Assembly (NCBI RefSeq): GCF_005768555.2
Contig: NZ_VCHX02000152.1
Coordinates: forward strand, 1-42,354
Reading direction: 5' to 3'
From: Streptomyces sporangiiformans
GTDB lineage: Bacteria > Actinomycetota > Actinomycetes > Streptomycetales > Streptomycetaceae
DNA length: 42,354 nucleotides
The position numbers and the translations under genes are program-made. Of the stretch, positions 16,487 through 25,023 are shown one piece after another. Each line of letters begins with the position of its first letter. Position 1 is the stretch's first letter. Below the pieces are notes generated by a model. The model ran no database searches, was not told where the DNA came from, and worked only from the letters and a program-made list of their open reading frames with translations.

Positions 16487-17572
16487 TTGACCGACCGCCT
16501 CGACCCGCGCGGCACGGGCGACGCACGCGACACATCCGGAACCCGTGACCTGCACGCCTTCATCGCCGGACTGCCGAAGGCCGAACTCCACGTGCACCAC
16601 GTCGGCTCCGCCTCCCCCCGGATCGTCGCCGAACTGGCCGCCCGCCACCCCGACACCAAGGTGCCGACCGACCCCGAGGCCCTCGTCGACTACTTCACGT
16701 TCACGGACTTCGCCCACTTCGTCGAGCTGTACCTGTCGGTGGTGGACCTCATCCGCACCCCGGAGGACATAAGGCTCCTGACGTACGAGGTCGCCCGCGA
16801 CATGGCGCGGCAGCAGATCCGCTACGCGGAGCTGACCATCACCCCGTTCTCCTCGGTCAGCCGGGGCATCGACGAGGTCGCCTTCATGGACGCCATCGAG
16901 GACGCCCGCAAGGCGGCGGAGACCGAGTTCGGCACCGTCCTGCAGTGGTGCTTCGACATCCCCGGCGAGGCGGGGCTCCAGGCCGCCGAGGAAACCGTCC
17001 GGCTCGCCACCACCGACAGGATCCGCCCCGAGGGACTCATCTCCTTCGGGCTCGGCGGGCCCGAAATCGGCGTACCCCGCCCGCAGTTCAAACCGTACTT
17101 CGACCGCGCGATCGCGGCCGGCCTGCGCTCGGTTCCGCACGCGGGCGAGACGACCGGGCCGGAGACCGTCTGGGACGCCCTGGGCGAGCTGCGCGCCGAG
17201 CGCATCGGACACGGCACGAGTGCCGCGCGCGACCCGAAGCTCCTCGCGCATCTCGCCGAGCACCGCATCCCCCTGGAGGTCTGCCCGACCTCCAACATCG
17301 CCACGCGCGCGGTCCGCACCCTCGACGAGCACCCTCTGAAGGAGATGGTGAGCGCGGGCGTGCTGGTCACCATCAACTCCGACGACCCGCCGATGTTCGG
17401 CACCGACCTCAACAACGAGTACGCGGTGGCCGCCCGCCTCCTCGGTCTCGACGAACAGGGTCTCGCCGCGCTCGCCAAGAACGCCGTCGACGCTTCGTTC
17501 CTCGATCCGGCCGGCAAGGCGAGGATCACCGCCGAGATCGACGCATACACCTCCACGTGGCACGCGCCCTGA
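16487..17572 (+). CDS. Aminodeoxyfutalosine deaminase (adenosine deaminase family)
   Basis: This 361-residue amidohydrolase keeps the zinc and catalytic residues of adenosine deaminases: H35 and H37, H218 and E221 ('HAGE'), H242 ('GHG'), D299-D300 ('NSDDPP'). The usual 'HVHLDG' is changed to 'HVHHVG', losing the aspartate that in true adenosine deaminase contacts the ribose 5'-OH. An arginine (R45) follows strand 1. Streptomyces avermitilis Sav2595, once annotated as adenosine deaminase, was shown to deaminate 6-aminodeoxyfutalosine, with an arginine after strand 1 implicated in specificity. I infer the same menaquinone-pathway role here. The TTG start at 16487 is supported by GGGGAGGAA just upstream. 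Confidence 0.85.
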   Translation: MTDRLDPRGTGDARDTSGTRDLHAFIAGLPKAELHVHHVGSASPRIVAELAARHPDTKVPTDPEALVDYFTFTDFAHFVELYLSVVDLIRTPEDIRLLTYEVARDMARQQIRYAELTITPFSSVSRGIDEVAFMDAIEDARKAAETEFGTVLQWCFDIPGEAGLQAAEETVRLATTDRIRPEGLISFGLGGPEIGVPRPQFKPYFDRAIAAGLRSVPHAGETTGPETVWDALGELRAERIGHGTSAARDPKLLAHLAEHRIPLEVCPTSNIATRAVRTLDEHPLKEMVSAGVLVTINSDDPPMFGTDLNNEYAVAARLLGLDEQGLAALAKNAVDASFLDPAGKARITAEIDAYTSTWHAP

Positions 17573-17590
17573 ACAGGACGGCGACAGGTG

Positions 17591-17618
17591 CGGCTGAACA
17601 GGTACGGCTGAACAGGTA
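17591..17618. repeat. Tandem 14-nt repeat after the deaminase stop
   Basis: CGGCTGAACAGGTA is present twice head-to-tail. A third related copy, CCTGAACAGGACGG, overlaps the deaminase stop codon (TGA at 17570–17572). It looks like a local duplication of the stop-codon region. It fills most of the 71-nt gap before the next gene. Confidence 0.8.
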
Positions 17619-17643
17619 CGGCCCGAGCCAGCACAATGGGCCC

Positions 17644-18378
17644 ATGCGCACCGTGACAGCCGTGGCCCATCGCGGCGACCCCTACCGCGTCCGCGAGAAC
17701 ACGATCGACTCGCTGCGTTCCGCGCTCGACCTGGGCGCGGACGCTGTCGAGTTCGATGTCCGGCTGACCCGCGACGACGTGCCCGTGCTGCTGCACGACG
17801 CGACCCTGAAGCGGCTGTGGGAGCAGGACCGGCCGCTGCTCTCGCTCTCCGCGGAGGAGGTGCGCGGGCTCACCGCCGGCGGCGTTCCCACCCTGGAGGA
17901 GGCCCTGAAGGCGACCGACCACGGCCGCTTCATGGTCGACCTGCCGGGCGCCGCGAACCCCCGGGCGGTACGCCGGATCGTGGACGTCATCCGTGATCTC
18001 GGTGCCGACGAGCGGGTGTACTACAGCGCGGGGGCCGAGACCATGCTGGCCGTCCGCGCGGCCGACCCCGCCGCGGAGATCGCCCTCACCTGGACGACGC
18101 TCGCGCCCCCGCGGCCCGCCCTGCTCGACGCGATACGCCCGCGCTGGCTCAACTACCGCTTCGGCCTGGTCGACCGGAACGTCGTCTCCCGCGTCCACCG
18201 CGACGGCTACCTGCTGTCGGTCTGGACACCCGACACCCGCCGCTCCATGCGACGGCTGCTCGACGCGGGCGTCGACTCGATCACGACGAACCGCATCGAC
18301 ACGCTGTGCTCACTGCGCGAGGTGAACGCGGGCTCACTGCGGAAGGCGGGCTCACCGCGCGAGGTGACGAGCAACTAG
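17644..18378 (+). CDS. Glycerophosphodiester phosphodiesterase
   Basis: The 244-residue GDPD-family enzyme hydrolyses glycerophosphodiesters to glycerol-3-phosphate and an alcohol. Visible motifs are 'AHRGDPYRVRENT' with the HR pair, 'VEFDVRLTRDDVPVLLHD' (metal-binding E-x-D and catalytic H), and the C-terminal 'VDSITTNRID'. No signal peptide is present, so it is likely cytoplasmic. ATG 17644 follows CACAAT by 7 nt and lacks an SD site, again suggesting a leaderless start. Its stop overlaps the convergent sigma-factor gene by 4 nt. Confidence 0.88.
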   Translation: MRTVTAVAHRGDPYRVRENTIDSLRSALDLGADAVEFDVRLTRDDVPVLLHDATLKRLWEQDRPLLSLSAEEVRGLTAGGVPTLEEALKATDHGRFMVDLPGAANPRAVRRIVDVIRDLGADERVYYSAGAETMLAVRAADPAAEIALTWTTLAPPRPALLDAIRPRWLNYRFGLVDRNVVSRVHRDGYLLSVWTPDTRRSMRRLLDAGVDSITTNRIDTLCSLREVNAGSLRKAGSPREVTSN

Positions 18379-20018
18379 TCGTCGGCCACCTGGGACTTCT
18401 GGGGCACCGTCGCCGCATCTTCCGGTTCGGCGCGTGTGAGGTACTGCGGGACCGGCGCCGTGTCCTTGCCGTTGTCGCGGACGAGGCCGTATCGGATCGC
18501 GCCCTGGTCGGGGCCCGTCATGACGTCCTTGTTCATGTCGTCCCAGCTCCTCGGGAAGACGGTCACGTTGTAGTCGCAGCCCCGCTCGTTCTGGGTGAGG
18601 GTGACGGTGCCGTCGACGTAGAAGTACTCGTTCTGCCACATCTGCTGGGTTCCGGACGGCAGGACGGCGTAGCCGATGTCCGGCCCGCCCATGCCGGTGA
18701 CGGAGCCGTCGTCGCCCCCGAGGGGGTCGTCCATCCGGCGGCCGCCGCCCGACGCCACGTGGAAGAGCTTGCCCCGCAGACCGGTCCAGGTCGGCATGAC
18801 CAAGGCGCCCGGCCGGTAATGCGGCAAGATCTGCCAGCGCACCAGGAAGTAGCCCTGACCCTTGAGCGTCACGCGGTCGCCGCGGTGGTTCATGACGGTC
18901 ATCGGGCCGCCGCTGCTGGTGAGGCCGGACGCGGGCCGGCGCGGCAGGTCGGTGGGACGCGCGTTCGGGTCAGGGGCCCGGTCGACGGCGTCGACGACCG
19001 TGCCGTACAGATCCACCTTCTTCGGCGGCGGCGACGGTGCGGGCGAGGCGGATGGCTTGGGCGAGGGCTTGGGGCGGGCCGTACTCAACGCCGTGGGGGC
19101 GGCCCTCGGGGGCGGCTCGTCCGCCGGCTGCGTCACGACGTACGTGCCGCCCGCGACGATGGTCGCCCCGGCCGTCATGGCCACGGCGGGCTTGGTGAGC
19201 GCGCCGATGACCTTGGCGGACCAGCCGACGGTCGTGGCGGCGACCGCCGTCTTGCCACCGAAGGCCAGCGAGAGCGTGAAGCCGACCGGGATCGGGACGA
19301 GCGCGATCCCCACGAGCAGCCGCTCGGCCGGTACGACGGACTCGTGCGACCCCGAGCAGTAGCCGCAGCCCCGGATGTGCCGGGCCAGGCGCTTGCGCCA
19401 CACCGAGTCGGGCCGCCCGTCCCAGCGGACCGTGACCTCACGCAGCTCGGGGCAGGACGAGTCGAGCGCCCGCACGATGCCCCGCGCGGTCTCCAGGCGT
19501 GCCTTCATCCGCTGGACGCGCACGGCGGCGTGCTGCCGGCTGATGCCGACGGCCGCGGCCAGCTCGCGCCGGGTGATCTCGCCCGCGACCTCCAGCCACC
19601 ACAGCGACAGAAGCTGCCGGTCCTCGTCGTCGAGCCAGCGCACCGCCTCCGCGACCTCGCGCCGCTGGCCCTCCAGCTGAAGCCGCAGCACGGTGAGTTC
19701 GGCGAAGTCGGCGGCGTCGTGCGCCGCGTCCTCGGACAGCGACTCGGACGTACGCCGCCGCGCCCGGTCACGTATCTGCCGCATCGCGATGGCCACCAGC
19801 CAGGAGCGGAAACTGTCCGGATCACGCAGCGAGCCGAGGTTGTCGACGGCGCGCAGCATGGTCTCCTGCACGACGTCGTCCACGTCCGCGTGGCCGTTCA
19901 GGGCGCGCCCCACGATGTTGTAGACCAGCGGCAGCCAGCCCTCGACGAGTTCGTCGAGGGCACGCCGGTCACCGGCCTGCGCGGCCGCGATGGTGGAGCG
20001 CCACTGCCGCCCGTCCAC
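18375..20018 (-). CDS. ECF sigma factor fused to anti-sigma-like zinc motif, membrane segments and outer domain
   Basis: Residues 1–190 form an ECF sigma factor: region 2 ('DVDDVVQETMLRAVDNLGSL' style) and region 4 with HTH 'RRELAAAVGISRQHAAVRVQ'. A zinc motif H214-x3-C218-x2-C221 follows, the pattern of zinc anti-sigma factors. Next come hydrophobic segments at about 234–254 and 276–297, a proline/serine linker (301–333) and a ~200-residue C-terminal domain that would lie outside the cell. Typical ECFs are about 200 residues, so this 547-residue protein joins sigma factor, anti-sigma element and possible sensor. GTG 20018 has GGAGGGG at good spacing; GTG 20039, overlapping the lyase stop, has none. 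The C-terminal fold is unrecognised. Confidence 0.85.
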   Translation of the reverse strand: MDGRQWRSTIAAAQAGDRRALDELVEGWLPLVYNIVGRALNGHADVDDVVQETMLRAVDNLGSLRDPDSFRSWLVAIAMRQIRDRARRRTSESLSEDAAHDAADFAELTVLRLQLEGQRREVAEAVRWLDDEDRQLLSLWWLEVAGEITRRELAAAVGISRQHAAVRVQRMKARLETARGIVRALDSSCPELREVTVRWDGRPDSVWRKRLARHIRGCGYCSGSHESVVPAERLLVGIALVPIPVGFTLSLAFGGKTAVAATTVGWSAKVIGALTKPAVAMTAGATIVAGGTYVVTQPADEPPPRAAPTALSTARPKPSPKPSASPAPSPPPKKVDLYGTVVDAVDRAPDPNARPTDLPRRPASGLTSSGGPMTVMNHRGDRVTLKGQGYFLVRWQILPHYRPGALVMPTWTGLRGKLFHVASGGGRRMDDPLGGDDGSVTGMGGPDIGYAVLPSGTQQMWQNEYFYVDGTVTLTQNERGCDYNVTVFPRSWDDMNKDVMTGPDQGAIRYGLVRDNGKDTAPVPQYLTRAEPEDAATVPQKSQVADD

Positions 20019-20035
20019 GTACGTCCCCTCCGGTC

Positions 20036-21310
20036 TCACTTGGCGTAGAGCAGCGTCCCGAAGCCGAGCTGATCGAAGCCGCCGCTGTTCGGCCCGTAGT
20101 CGCCACCTCCGCCTTCCGGACGCACATTCTCAGCCATCGTGGTGAGGTAGGGCGTGGAGAGCCGGCGGCGGCCGGCGTAGTGGTAGTGCAAGAGGTCCCA
20201 AATCGGGCGATCTTGATCGCGGGCTATGTCGGAGATCACAGTCTGCTCGTTGTACTTGCCGCGCCCGGTCCCACTGCGCCAGGTGTATTTGGTGAACGGC
20301 ACCTGCTCTCCGAGGTTGTACTTGGCCACGTACTGGGCGGCCTTCAGGAAGCGGTTGTTGTCGTAGCCGTACAGGTCGACGCCCTGGTTCCAGGCCATCT
20401 CGCAGATGGCGCCCATCAGGCCCACGCCCGACACGGTGTGGCCCTGGTCGCGGCCGCTCTCCTGCCACTGGGCGAGGCCCTGGTCCTCGTAGACGAACGG
20501 AATCGCGTTCCGGAAGGATCCGTTGCCCTCACCGGTCTTCATGTACTCCACGGCGCGGTCGAACTTCGCCCGGTCGTCACAGAGGATGCCGATCGCCATG
20601 ACCGAGGCGACGGTGCACAGGTCCCAGTTGGCCCAGTAGTTGCTGATACAGGCGCCGTTGTGGTGGGTGAGGAAGTCCTCGTTCATGGGGTGGAACACGT
20701 CGAGCATCATCTTCTGGAAGCGGGCGAGGTCGAAGCCCTCGTATCCGCGCATCAACTCGGCGGCGTTGGCGAACTGGTAGCCGTAGATTCCGGCGGCCAG
20801 GAAGCGGTCGGCGTTGCCGGTGAGCTCCGTGAGCCGGTCCGACCAGGCGTTGAGGATCGCGACGGCGGCGTCCCCGTTCTCCTTGGTGCCGGCGATCTTC
20901 CAGCGCAGGGCGTTCTGGTAGGCGGCGTGGACGTCGTTGTAGAGGATCACGTAGTTCTGTCCGGCGCCGCCACGGACGACCTTGGCCTGCGCGTTCGGCC
21001 TCCAGGTGCCCGCGGAGTGCCGGTTGGCCGTCAGCCTCCGCCAGCCGGACACCCACGGGTCGGCGCCCGCGGCGACCTTGGCCTTTGCGCGGTTGAGGTC
21101 CCCGGCGTTGTGCAGCATGCCGGGGTGCGCGAAGGCGCCGTCCGTGCCGGTGGTGCCGGGCGTCGCCGACCCGCCGGTCTGCGCGGCATCCGCCGCGTCA
21201 CGGCCGCTCAGCGAGACCGCCAGTCCGCCGACGGCGCCCGCGGCGACGACACCTCCTGCGATCTGGAACAGGCTGCGGCGGCTGATCCGGTGCTTGTTGT
21301 GCTCTGCCAT
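20036..21310 (-). CDS. Tat-exported alginate-lyase-family protein
   Basis: The 424-residue protein starts with a twin-arginine signal ('RISRRSLFQIAGGVVAAG'). The mature region resembles the alginate lyase superfamily (alpha/alpha toroid): 'GIYGYQFANAAELMR', 'HNGACISNYWANWDLC' with the conserved N-x-x-NW type pattern, and 'QESGRDQGHTVSGVGLMG' with a catalytic-type RDQGH. It probably cleaves an acidic polysaccharide outside the cell; the substrate is not predictable. ATG 21310 has AGGAGC upstream. The sigma-factor gene begins 17 nt beyond its stop on the same strand, so the two are likely co-transcribed. Confidence 0.82.
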   Translation of the reverse strand: MAEHNKHRISRRSLFQIAGGVVAAGAVGGLAVSLSGRDAADAAQTGGSATPGTTGTDGAFAHPGMLHNAGDLNRAKAKVAAGADPWVSGWRRLTANRHSAGTWRPNAQAKVVRGGAGQNYVILYNDVHAAYQNALRWKIAGTKENGDAAVAILNAWSDRLTELTGNADRFLAAGIYGYQFANAAELMRGYEGFDLARFQKMMLDVFHPMNEDFLTHHNGACISNYWANWDLCTVASVMAIGILCDDRAKFDRAVEYMKTGEGNGSFRNAIPFVYEDQGLAQWQESGRDQGHTVSGVGLMGAICEMAWNQGVDLYGYDNNRFLKAAQYVAKYNLGEQVPFTKYTWRSGTGRGKYNEQTVISDIARDQDRPIWDLLHYHYAGRRRLSTPYLTTMAENVRPEGGGGDYGPNSGGFDQLGFGTLLYAK

Positions 21311-21598
21311 GAAGAGCTCCTGTGACGGACGGGATCCTGGTGCGGTGCGCGGCGTGGGTGCGGGTGGCGTGTGCGCCGTGTGTGCCGCGTGTGCACAGGA
21401 GACGGAGCGGAGCCTTCCGGGATAACAGTTTTTTCTGCGGCAAGGACCGGGCCCCTAAGGGAAACCCCCGTCAACACCCTTGTCGCACACGTCAGTTGAC
21501 TCAGGGTCCGACTAGGGGCGTGCCCTCCTCGTCGACGATTCGCGATCACGGCGTACGCCCGGAGGATCAAGGGCATCCACGACCCAGAGGAGCCTTTG

Positions 21599-22759
21599 AT
21601 GCACGCCCGTATCCGTACCGCCTGCGCCGCTCTCGTCGTCCTGGGCCTGGCGGCCGGCCCTCTGGCCGGAACCGCCTCGGCCTCCCCCGCCAAGACCGCA
21701 ACCGTCTTACGGGATTCCGCCGGGCCGAACGTCAAGGCGCTGCGCGCCGCGCTCGCCGGGCTGCCGGACGACGACGCGACGGCCGCGCTCGTCCGGGTCG
21801 GCGGCAGGGACGGCAGCTGGCGCGGCAGCGCCGGGGTGCACGACCTCGTCAGCGGCCGCGCGGCCCTGGAGCACGGCCGCTTCCGGGCCGGTTCCACGAC
21901 CAAGGTCGTCACGGCGGCCGTCGTGCTCCAACTCGCCGCGGAAGGAAAGGTGGACCTGAACGGGCACGTTCAGACCTACCTTCCCGGACTGTTGTCGGCC
22001 GCCTTCAAAAAGCCCATTACAGTACGGCAGTTGCTCACCTTCACGAGCGGTTTGCAGGTGGGCTCCACGCTGGGCGATGTGAACGGCGAGGGCTACGAGA
22101 ACCGCTACAAGACGCTGACGCCGGAGGAGGTCGTGGCCGCCTCCGTCGCCAAGGGTCCCGCCCCCCACGCCCCGGGCGAGCGGCAGCAGTACAGCAACAT
22201 CGACTACACCGTGCTCGGCATGCTCATCGAGAGGATCACGGGCGACTCGTACGAACACCAGGCGGCCGTACGGATCTTCAGGCCCCTCGGGATGCGGCAC
22301 ACGTCCTTCCCCGGTGGCCCCGACCCGCGTATCCACGGCCCGCACAACCGCGGCTACCAGAGACTCGCCGACGGCCGACTCGTGGACGCCACCGAGTGGA
22401 ACATGTCGGACCGGTGGGCGGCGGGCGACATGATCTCCACGACGGCGGACCTGGAACGCCTCCTGGTCGGCCTGTTCCGCGGAAAGGTGGTCCCGCGTCC
22501 GCTGCTGAGGAAGGAGATGCTCACGCTGCCGAAGGTCAAGGAGGGCGTCGCGACCATGAGCGCGGGTCTGCAGTACTACGAAAAGAACGGCGTCGTCCTC
22601 TGGCTCAAGACCGGCGCCCGCCCCGGCTACAGCACGGTGATCGCCACGACCCCCGACCTGTCCCGCACCCTCGTCTACTCGATCAACGCGACCGACGCGA
22701 AGAGCGAGGACATGAACCCGGTGGCCGACCGGGTCCTCCGCGCGACGTTCCTCACCTGA
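21599..22759 (+). CDS. Secreted serine hydrolase (beta-lactamase / D,D-peptidase family) with a TTA codon
   Basis: This 386-residue class C-like serine hydrolase has a Sec signal peptide ('ACAALVVLGLAAGPLAGTASA') and the three active-site motifs: S99-T-T-K102, Y198-S-N200 and K337-T-G339. Likely roles are D,D-peptidase or esterase activity outside the membrane. ATG 21599 has GAGGAG 6 nt upstream. Codon 37, just after the signal peptide (21707–21709), is TTA. In Streptomyces this rare leucine codon needs the bldA tRNA, so translation is probably tied to development. Its stop overlaps the convergent HXXEE gene by 8 nt. Confidence 0.9.
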   Translation: MHARIRTACAALVVLGLAAGPLAGTASASPAKTATVLRDSAGPNVKALRAALAGLPDDDATAALVRVGGRDGSWRGSAGVHDLVSGRAALEHGRFRAGSTTKVVTAAVVLQLAAEGKVDLNGHVQTYLPGLLSAAFKKPITVRQLLTFTSGLQVGSTLGDVNGEGYENRYKTLTPEEVVAASVAKGPAPHAPGERQQYSNIDYTVLGMLIERITGDSYEHQAAVRIFRPLGMRHTSFPGGPDPRIHGPHNRGYQRLADGRLVDATEWNMSDRWAAGDMISTTADLERLLVGLFRGKVVPRPLLRKEMLTLPKVKEGVATMSAGLQYYEKNGVVLWLKTGARPGYSTVIATTPDLSRTLVYSINATDAKSEDMNPVADRVLRATFLT

Positions 22760-23300
22760 ACCGTCGGCCGAGTACGCGACGCGCCACCGCGTGCGACGCG
22801 ACCGTGGCCGCCGCTGCCGCGGCCAGGCCGAGTGCGGCGTCACGTGGGGACGTGGGGCGCAGTACCCCGGCGCGTCGCAGCCTGCCGCGGGCCCAGAGGG
22901 TGAACGGGATCACCAGGAGCGGTGAGGTCGCGGAGCCGGGGGTGTAGCCGCGCACCGCGGCCGCCTGGGCGAGGTGGACCAGTCCGTGCAGTCCGAAGCC
23001 GTTCAGCGCCGACTGGTAGAAGGCCGAGCGGCCCCCGGTGAGCCGGCCCGCGGTGGACGCGGCGGTGACGATCGCCGCCATCACCGCCACGGCAACGGCG
23101 AACTCGCGCTCGTCGACCGACTCGGCCCTGCGCCACACCGCCTCCGGCACGGCTGGAAACCGCTCGCGCAGCGCGGGCACGTTACGGCGCAACCACCGTG
23201 GCAGGGCCACGAGTTCCTCCGTGTCGTGCAAGGCCCAGGCCGCCAGCAGCCCGAAGGTGGCGGCGGCACCGATCCGTTCGTCTCCGGGCGCGTTCCTCAT
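22752..23300 (-). CDS. HXXEE-domain membrane protein
   Basis: The 182-residue protein carries the motif that names its family, H25-DT-E28-E29, within 'WALHDTEELVALPRW', plus a second histidine cluster 'GLHGLVHLAQA'. About four to five hydrophobic segments indicate an integral membrane protein. The biochemical function of HXXEE proteins is unknown. ATG 23300 lacks an SD site but CAGAAT lies 7 nt upstream, which fits a leaderless transcript. It is convergent with the serine hydrolase and overlaps its stop. Confidence 0.8.
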   Translation of the reverse strand: MRNAPGDERIGAAATFGLLAAWALHDTEELVALPRWLRRNVPALRERFPAVPEAVWRRAESVDEREFAVAVAVMAAIVTAASTAGRLTGGRSAFYQSALNGFGLHGLVHLAQAAAVRGYTPGSATSPLLVIPFTLWARGRLRRAGVLRPTSPRDAALGLAAAAAATVASHAVARRVLGRRFR

Positions 23301-23407
23301 GATCGCGATTCTGCTGCAACTCCGCTCCCGCGTACCGCTGTTCGCGGACCCCGGACGGTTCACCTGCTCCCGTCCGGGGCGCGCTCCGCGCGGGAAGCGT
23401 CGGCGCG

Positions 23408-24844
23408 TCAGTCCAGCGACGTCATCACGTGCTTGATCCGCGTGTAGTCGTCGAAGCCGTACGCCGAAAGGTCCTTGCCGTAACCCGACTTCTTGAAGCC
23501 GCCGTGCGGCATCTCCGCGACCAGCGGGATGTGCGTGTTGATCCATACGCAGCCGAAGTCGAGGGCCTTGGACATGCGCATCGCGCGCGCGTGGTCCTTG
23601 GTCCAGACGGAGGAGGCGAGGGCGTACTCGACGCCGTTCGCGTAGTTGACGGCCTGGGCCTCGTCCGTGAAGGGCTGGACGGTGATGACCGGACCGAAGA
23701 CCTCATTCTGGATGATCTCGTCGTCCTGCTTGACGCCCGAGACGACGGTCGGGGCGTAGAAGAAGCCCTTCTCTCCGACCCGATGGCCACCCGCCTCGAC
23801 CTTGGCGTGCGCGGGCAGGCGATCGATGAAGCCGGTGACCTGGGCGAGCTGGTTCGGGTTGTTCAGCGGCCCGTACAGCACGTCCTCGTCGTCCGGCTGT
23901 CCCGTCTTCGTGTCGGCGGCGGCCTTGGCGAGCGCCGCCACGAACTCGTCGTGGATGGACTCCTGGACGAGGACGCGGGTGGCGGCCGTACAGTCCTGGC
24001 CCGCGTTGAAGAAGCCCGCGACCGAGATGTCCTCGACGGCCTTGGCGATGTCGGTGTCCTCGAAGACCACGACCGGCGCCTTGCCGCCCAGTTCCAGGTG
24101 CACGCGCTTGACGTCCTTGGAGGCCGACTCAGCGACCTGCATGCCGGCGCGTACGGAACCGGTGATCGAGGCCATCGCGGGCGTCGGGTGCTCGACCATC
24201 AGACGGCCGGTGTCACGGTCGCCGCAGATGACGTTGAAGACGCCCTTGGGGACGACCGAGCCGATGATCTCGGCGATCAGGACCGTCGAGGCGGGAGTCG
24301 TGTCCGACGGCTTCAGCACGACCGTGTTGCCCGCGGCGAGCGCCGGGGCGAACTTCCACACGGCCATCATCATCGGGTAGTTCCACGGCGCGACCTGCGC
24401 GCAGACGCCGACCGGCTCGCGGCGCACGATCGACGTCAGGCCCTCCATGTACTCGCCGGCGCTGCGTCCCTCCAGCATCCGGGCCGCCCCCGCGAAGAAG
24501 CGGACCTGATCGATCATCGGCGGGATTTCCTCGGAGCGGGTCAGGCCGGTGGGCTTGCCCGTGTTCTCCACCTCCGCGGCGATGAGCTCCTCGGCCCGCT
24601 CCTCGAACGCGTCCGCGATCTTGAGGAGGGCCTTCTGCCGCTCGGCCGGGATCATGTCGCGCCAGGCCGGGAAGGCCTCTGCCGCGGCGGCCATGGCGGC
24701 GTCGACATCCGCCTGCCCGGACAGCGGCGCGGTGGCGTACGCCTCACCCGTCGCGGGATTGACCACCTCTGTGGTCCGTCCATCGGCGGCGTCGCGGAAC
24801 TCTCCGTCGATGTAGTTGCGCAGACGACGCAGCTCGGTGCTCAC
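23408..24844 (-). CDS. Aldehyde dehydrogenase of the polyamine/GABA pathway
   Basis: The 478-residue NAD(P)-dependent ALDH has N155 ('APWNYP'), E251 ('LELGGKAP') and nucleophile C285 ('GQDCTAATR'), all intact. It is similar in style to the other ALDH of this window but distinct enough to be a separate paralogue. Likely substrates are 4-aminobutanal, 3-aminopropanal or succinate semialdehyde. The GTG start at 24844 has AGGAGG upstream. It is divergently transcribed from the Lrp regulator and class III aminotransferase, an arrangement that suggests control by that regulator. The exact aldehyde cannot be read from sequence. Confidence 0.88.
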   Translation of the reverse strand: MSTELRRLRNYIDGEFRDAADGRTTEVVNPATGEAYATAPLSGQADVDAAMAAAAEAFPAWRDMIPAERQKALLKIADAFEERAEELIAAEVENTGKPTGLTRSEEIPPMIDQVRFFAGAARMLEGRSAGEYMEGLTSIVRREPVGVCAQVAPWNYPMMMAVWKFAPALAAGNTVVLKPSDTTPASTVLIAEIIGSVVPKGVFNVICGDRDTGRLMVEHPTPAMASITGSVRAGMQVAESASKDVKRVHLELGGKAPVVVFEDTDIAKAVEDISVAGFFNAGQDCTAATRVLVQESIHDEFVAALAKAAADTKTGQPDDEDVLYGPLNNPNQLAQVTGFIDRLPAHAKVEAGGHRVGEKGFFYAPTVVSGVKQDDEIIQNEVFGPVITVQPFTDEAQAVNYANGVEYALASSVWTKDHARAMRMSKALDFGCVWINTHIPLVAEMPHGGFKKSGYGKDLSAYGFDDYTRIKHVMTSLD

Positions 24845-24934
24845 TGCCCGGCCCTCCTGTCGGATGTCCAATAGCTGAGACAACCACCCTAGTCCGTGAC
24901 GCGACGCTTTCAACCCCCCAGATCCCGCCACTTC

Positions 24935-24976
24935 TGCGAAATCCGCAAACTACGGTGGCGTAAACAACGAATTTCA
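24935..24976. promoter_or_regulatory. Candidate Lrp/AsnC operator region
   Basis: The divergent spacer holds the inverted repeat TGCG-AAATC-CGCA (24935–24947) and the AT-richer ACAACGAATTTC (24964–24975). Both lie between the dehydrogenase and regulator start codons. Lrp/AsnC proteins usually control adjacent divergent genes from such sites. Binding is inferred, not shown. Confidence 0.4.
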
Positions 24977-25023
24977 TCGATCAGGCCTTGCGGAATTGTC
25001 GAGTCCTCGTGCACAGTGTGCGC

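Noticed and set aside
16487..17572. Annotation as ordinary adenosine deaminase
   Set aside because: The aspartate of HVHLDG is missing and a characterised Streptomyces relative acts on aminodeoxyfutalosine.
18306..20048. 580-residue plus-strand open frame opposite the sigma factor
   Set aside because: Composition is arginine/glycine/histidine-rich without domains, and the opposite strand encodes a clear ECF sigma factor.
21311..21598. TTGACT near 21497 as promoter of the serine hydrolase
   Set aside because: No −10 hexamer is found at 16–19 nt; the TAGGGG nearby is too close. I leave the promoter unassigned and see nothing else in this 288-nt spacer beyond GT-rich sequence near the lyase start.
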